Part shown: piece after piece, positions 60,918 to 64,000 of the stretch
Numbering within the stretch: position 1 is the first letter of the stretch
Layout of the letters: the number at the start of each line of letters is the position of its first letter
From: Pigmentiphaga kullae
Lineage (GTDB): Bacteria > Pseudomonadota > Gammaproteobacteria > Burkholderiales > Burkholderiaceae_B
Reading direction: 5' to 3'
DNA: 64,000 nt
Assembly: GCF_004216695.1 (NCBI RefSeq)
Contig: NZ_SGXC01000002.1
Span: 1,116,001-1,180,000, forward strand
Made by a program: the position numbers and the translations under genes
The notes under the pieces: model-generated
What the model saw: only the letters and a program-made list of their open reading frames with translations
Database searches by the model: none
Told to the model about the DNA's origin: nothing

Positions 60918-62147
60918 ATGGAGACATCGCTGCATGGCGTCCGGATACTCGACCTGACCCATGTCCAGGCCGGCCCCAGCGCCACCCAGCTGCTGGCGTG
61001 GCTGGGCGCCGAGGTCATCAAGGTCGAACCGCCCCGGGGCGATATCACCCGCCACCACCTGCGGCACGCCGACGGCATCGACAGCCTGTATTTCACGATG
61101 CTCAACTGCAACAAGCAGTCCGTGGTGATCGACCTCAAGCAGGCCGAAGGCGTGGCACTGCTGCTGCGGCTGGCCGAACGCTGCGACGTGCTGGTCGAGA
61201 ACTTCGCGCCGGGCGTCATGGACAGGCTCGGACTGGATTGGGAAACCCTGCATGCCGCCCAGCCGGGGCTGATCGTCGGATCCATCAAGGGCTTCGGCGA
61301 CACCGGCCCCTACAAGGACCTCAAGGCCTACGAGAACATCGCCCAGGCCATGGGCGGCGCGATGAGCGTGACCGGCACGGCCGACGGCGCGCCCACCGTC
61401 AGCGGCGCGCAGATCGGCGACTCGGGCACCGGCCTGCACCTGGCCATCGGCCTGCTGGCCGCCTTGCACCAGCGCACACGCACCGGCCTGGGTCAGCGGG
61501 TCGAATGCGCCATGATGGACGCCGTCATGAACCTGGGCCGCATCAAATGGCGCGACCACCAGCGGCTGGCCCACGAGACGAACGGTACCCCGCCCGGCGC
61601 CGGCGGCGACCTGCCCCGCGCCGGCAACCATTCCGGCGGCGCTTTGCCGGGCAACACCGTCCGGTGCCGTCCCGAAGGCCCCAACGATTATCTCTACATC
61701 GTGCTTCAGGACGATGCCTGGGAACCCCTGGCCCGCTTCCTGGGCGGCGAGGCGCTGGCGCGCGATCCGCGCTTCGCGACGCCGGCCGCCCGGCAGCGCA
61801 ACCAGGACGAGCTCTGGGCCTGTATCGAGTCGGTCACCAGGCGCCACACGAAGACGGAGATGTTCGAGGCCCTGGCGAAGCTGGGCGTCGCCTGCGGACC
61901 CGTGCTGGGCACGGGCGAACTGGCCGGCAACGAACACGTCCGGCAGCGCGGCATGTACGTACACATCGACGATGCCGGGCGCGGCCCATGGGCCACCGTC
62001 GGCATGCCCATCCGGCTGTCCGGCTCGCGGGTGGACATCGTACGCGCGCCCTACCTGGGCGAGCACACGGACGCGGTCCTGCACGGCGTCGCGGAACTGG
62101 ACGACGCCGCGATCCAGGCGCTGCGGGAAAGGCGCGTCGTCGGCTAG
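60918..62147 (+). CDS. frc: formyl-CoA transferase-like CoA-transferase (class III, Frc)
   Basis: This 409-residue class III CoA-transferase is close to formyl-CoA:oxalate CoA-transferase: VQAGPSATQLLAWLGAEVIKVE, SIKGFGDTGPYKDLKAYENIAQ, and catalytic aspartate in QIGDSGTGLH (about D170). The active-site glycine loop reads AGNHSGGALPG; Frc of oxalate degraders has four glycines there, so the acceptor acid may differ. No oxalyl-CoA decarboxylase is adjacent. The start at 60918 has AAGGA seven bases upstream; 60900 is an alternative. It begins 28 bp after a strong terminator. Confidence 0.82.
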   Translation: METSLHGVRILDLTHVQAGPSATQLLAWLGAEVIKVEPPRGDITRHHLRHADGIDSLYFTMLNCNKQSVVIDLKQAEGVALLLRLAERCDVLVENFAPGVMDRLGLDWETLHAAQPGLIVGSIKGFGDTGPYKDLKAYENIAQAMGGAMSVTGTADGAPTVSGAQIGDSGTGLHLAIGLLAALHQRTRTGLGQRVECAMMDAVMNLGRIKWRDHQRLAHETNGTPPGAGGDLPRAGNHSGGALPGNTVRCRPEGPNDYLYIVLQDDAWEPLARFLGGEALARDPRFATPAARQRNQDELWACIESVTRRHTKTEMFEALAKLGVACGPVLGTGELAGNEHVRQRGMYVHIDDAGRGPWATVGMPIRLSGSRVDIVRAPYLGEHTDAVLHGVAELDDAAIQALRERRVVG

Positions 62148-62221
62148 CAGCCCCCTTCCGCTCCGATGCCGGCTGTTGCCGTCGGCAAACACCCGAGAAA
62201 AAAGTAAACATAAGCACAAAT

Positions 62222-62240
62222 AAAAACAATTATCATTACA
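62222..62240 (+). promoter_or_regulatory. probable Fur box upstream of TonB receptor
   Basis: The AT-rich segment around ATTATCATTA matches the Fur consensus GATAATGATAATCATTATC at about 12 of 19 positions, best in its centre and right half. It lies about 40 bp before the receptor ATG in an otherwise GC-rich region. This is consistent with iron repression of a siderophore receptor. Confidence 0.6.
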
Positions 62241-62280
62241 ATTAATTGGGGAACTCAAACCGACCATCACGAGGGAGAAA

Positions 62281-64000
62281 ATGGCAGCCCGCCCAACCGT
62301 ACCCGTTCGACTCAAACGACTCAGCCTGTGCCTTGCCGCAGCCCTGCCCCTGTCCGCCCTGGCGCAGCAAGCACCAGCCGTGCTGCCGGAAATCACGGTG
62401 AACGCCTCCCCCCAGGGCGAAGACCCCGCCACCACCGAAGGCACCGGGTCGTACACCACGACAGGCCCCTCCCGCACCGCCACCCCGCTGGGCCTGAGCC
62501 TGCGCGACACGCCCCAGTCGGTGACGGTGGTCACGCAGCAGCGCTTCGAAGACCAGAGGCTGCAAACCATCACCGACGTGCTGAACAACACCACGGGCGT
62601 CTCGGTGAACCAGTACGAGACCCATCGCGCCCAGTTCAACGCCCGCGGCTTCGACATCAACGCGCTGATGGTGGACGGCGTGCCGACCACCTGGGACCAG
62701 CCCTGGAGCTCGGGCGAGATCTTCAGCAGCCTGGTCACCTACGACCGCGTGGAAATCGTGCGCGGCGCAACCGGGCTGACCACCGGCTCGGGCAACCCTT
62801 CCGCGGCCGTCAACATGGTCCGCAAACGGGCCAGCAGCAAGGAATTCACCGGCGCCGCGGAACTGGACCTGGGCAGCTGGAACCAGCGCCGCGGCATGGT
62901 CGACCTGTCCACGCCGGTCAATACCGCCAAGACGGTGCGGCTGCGCGTGGTGGGCGAACATGCCGAACGCGACAGCTGGGTCGACCGGCTCAGCAACAAG
63001 AACCAGACGCTGTTCGCCACGCTGGAAGCCGACCTGACCAGCAACACCCTGCTGACGGCGGGCCTGAGCTACCAGAAGACCAAGGCGCGCGGCCCGATGT
63101 GGGGCGGCCTGCCGCTGTGGTACAGCGACGGCACCCCGACCAACTGGGACCGCTCCAAGAGCGCGGCGGCCGACTGGACGCGCTGGGACACGACCTACCA
63201 GACGTACTTCGCCTCGCTGCAGCACCGCTTCGACAACGACTGGCGGGTCAAGCTCAGCTACAACCGCAGCGAACGCAAGGCCGACTCCTACCTGCTCTAT
63301 CTGTCGGGCGCGCCCGACCGGACGACCGGGCTGGGCATGACCACCTTCGCCGGCTCCTATGACGTCAAGACGACGCAGGACGACGTGGCGGTGCAGGCCG
63401 ACGGTCCGTTCGAGCTGCTGGGACGCAAGCATCAGCTGGCCTTCGGCTACGTCTACGCCAACCAGAAGTTCAACGCCGATGCCCGCGCGGCCAATCCCGC
63501 GGGCGGCCTCGCGCCGGACTTCAACGCCTGGAACGGCACCTTTCCGGAACCCAGCTGGGGCGCTCCCACCTTCTACGAGAACGGCACTACCACCCAGCAG
63601 GCCATCTACGGCGTCGCGCGCTTCAATGTGACCGATCCGCTCAAGGTGATCCTTGGCGCCCGGATGACGAACTACCGGAAGAAAGGCGACGTGGCCTACA
63701 GCGGCGCCTACGAGGTCAAGAGCGACAACGAGCTGACGCCCTACGCCGGCGTGATCTACGACCTGAACGACCAGTACTCGCTCTACGCCAGCTACACCGA
63801 CATCTTCCTGCCCCAGAACGCGCGCGACGTGACCGGCCGCTACCTCGACCCGGTCAAGGGCAAGGCCATGGAAACGGGCATCAAGGGCGAGTTCCTGGAT
63901 GGCCGGGTGAATGCCTCCGCGTCGGTGTTCCACATCAAGCAGAACAACCTGGCGCAGCAGACCACCGACACCGTGCCCGGGACCAACCCGCCCGAGACCG
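62281..64000 (+). CDS. TonB-dependent siderophore receptor (N-terminal part, runs off right edge)
   Basis: The first 573 codons of an outer-membrane receptor are present. A signal peptide ends LSALAQ (residue 29). The plug domain follows with GLSLRDTPQSVTVVTQQR, the TonB-plug segments FNARGFDINALMVDGVP and YDRVEIVRGATGLTTGSGNPSAAVNMVRKR, then aromatic-rich barrel strands. The pattern is that of hydroxamate/catechol siderophore receptors such as FpvA and FauA. A gagggagaaa site precedes the ATG and a probable Fur box lies upstream. Confidence 0.9.
   Translation, partial: MAARPTVPVRLKRLSLCLAAALPLSALAQQAPAVLPEITVNASPQGEDPATTEGTGSYTTTGPSRTATPLGLSLRDTPQSVTVVTQQRFEDQRLQTITDVLNNTTGVSVNQYETHRAQFNARGFDINALMVDGVPTTWDQPWSSGEIFSSLVTYDRVEIVRGATGLTTGSGNPSAAVNMVRKRASSKEFTGAAELDLGSWNQRRGMVDLSTPVNTAKTVRLRVVGEHAERDSWVDRLSNKNQTLFATLEADLTSNTLLTAGLSYQKTKARGPMWGGLPLWYSDGTPTNWDRSKSAAADWTRWDTTYQTYFASLQHRFDNDWRVKLSYNRSERKADSYLLYLSGAPDRTTGLGMTTFAGSYDVKTTQDDVAVQADGPFELLGRKHQLAFGYVYANQKFNADARAANPAGGLAPDFNAWNGTFPEPSWGAPTFYENGTTTQQAIYGVARFNVTDPLKVILGARMTNYRKKGDVAYSGAYEVKSDNELTPYAGVIYDLNDQYSLYASYTDIFLPQNARDVTGRYLDPVKGKAMETGIKGEFLDGRVNASASVFHIKQNNLAQQTTDTVPGTNPPET

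Noticed and set aside
60866-62147. Oxalate degradation module (frc-oxc)
   Set aside because: No oxalyl-CoA decarboxylase is present and the active-site glycine loop differs from oxalate-type Frc.
1-64000. Very long open frames on the strand opposite nearly every real gene
   Set aside because: They are shadows caused by high GC third positions: they are Arg/Gly/His-rich, lack ribosome sites and domain motifs, and sit opposite genes with clear family signatures.
1-64000. CRISPR arrays, tRNA/rRNA genes, insertion sequences, prophage or conjugation genes
   Set aside because: None was seen on reading both strands; the only tandem repeat recognised is inside the DUF802 (zorA-like) gene.

Overview
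The window looks like a chromosomal segment of a high-GC betaproteobacterium of the Alcaligenaceae (Bordetella/Achromobacter type). The reasons are the very high G+C coding bias, eleven separate Bug-type periplasmic receptors (tripartite tricarboxylate transporter solute-binding proteins, a family hugely expanded in that group), and a dense alternation of small catabolic operons with IclR, LysR, GntR and LuxR regulators. No rRNA, tRNA, insertion sequence, phage gene, plasmid gene or CRISPR array was seen. Neither a Bug membrane component (TctA/TctB) nor a permease for the branched-chain-type receptor is present, so all of these receptors are orphans here.

Layout. 1-2860: end of the homogentisate pathway (hmgA 3'-end, fumarylacetoacetase) plus a Bug receptor. 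2972-6576: LysR, Bug and a formylglycine-type sulfatase. 6635-12293: a terephthalate-dioxygenase-type operon (Bug, tphA2, tphA3, tphB, tphA1) with a divergent IclR regulator and two palindromic candidate operators. 12300-15274: two cyclic-di-GMP enzymes. 15511-18071: two Bug receptors flanking an RcnB-like protein. 18093-22502: an operon with two proteins I cannot assign to a family (582 and 248 aa), an M19-dipeptidase-like protein lacking its first metal motif, a Bug, and a divergent IclR. 22512-27258: Bug plus TauD-type dioxygenase, a tannase/MHETase-family lipoprotein esterase, and a GntR regulator. 27333-32778: phosphonate uptake and phosphonoacetaldehyde hydrolysis (LysR, phnD, phnC, phnE, Fe-alcohol dehydrogenase, phnX). 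32895-43195: two aromatic-ring-cleavage modules, each pairing a single-domain VOC protein with an FAH-family hydrolase. One carries an iron-sulfur flavoprotein reductase; the other carries a FAD hydroxylase and two Bug receptors. 43303-44879: LuxR regulator and a YoaK/DUF1275 membrane protein.

44982-49308 is the most striking accessory region. Four adjacent genes encode a DUF3348 protein, a 788-aa MotA/ExbB-like DUF802 protein with a long repeat-bearing helical tail, a MotB/OmpA-like protein and a DUF2894 protein. This matches what I recall as the type III Zorya anti-phage layout (zorF, zorA, zorB, zorG).

49421-56108: a PAS/winged-helix regulator, a GntR-Bug-RidA operon, LysR, and a Bug-cupin-hydrolase operon whose Bug receptor lacks the family's glycine/aspartate loop. 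56292-62147: a two-component flavin monooxygenase operon (Bug, luciferase-like oxygenase, flavin reductase), an IclR regulator, an alpha/beta hydrolase and a formyl-CoA-transferase-like enzyme. Two near-identical 15-bp palindromes suggest the IclR controls both directions. 62281-end: start of a TonB-dependent siderophore receptor with a probable Fur box.

Overall the genes mostly capture and degrade aromatic acids, esters, sulfated or sulfonated compounds and phosphonates. Each operon carries its own receptor and regulator, and many genes are joined by ATGA stop/start overlaps.
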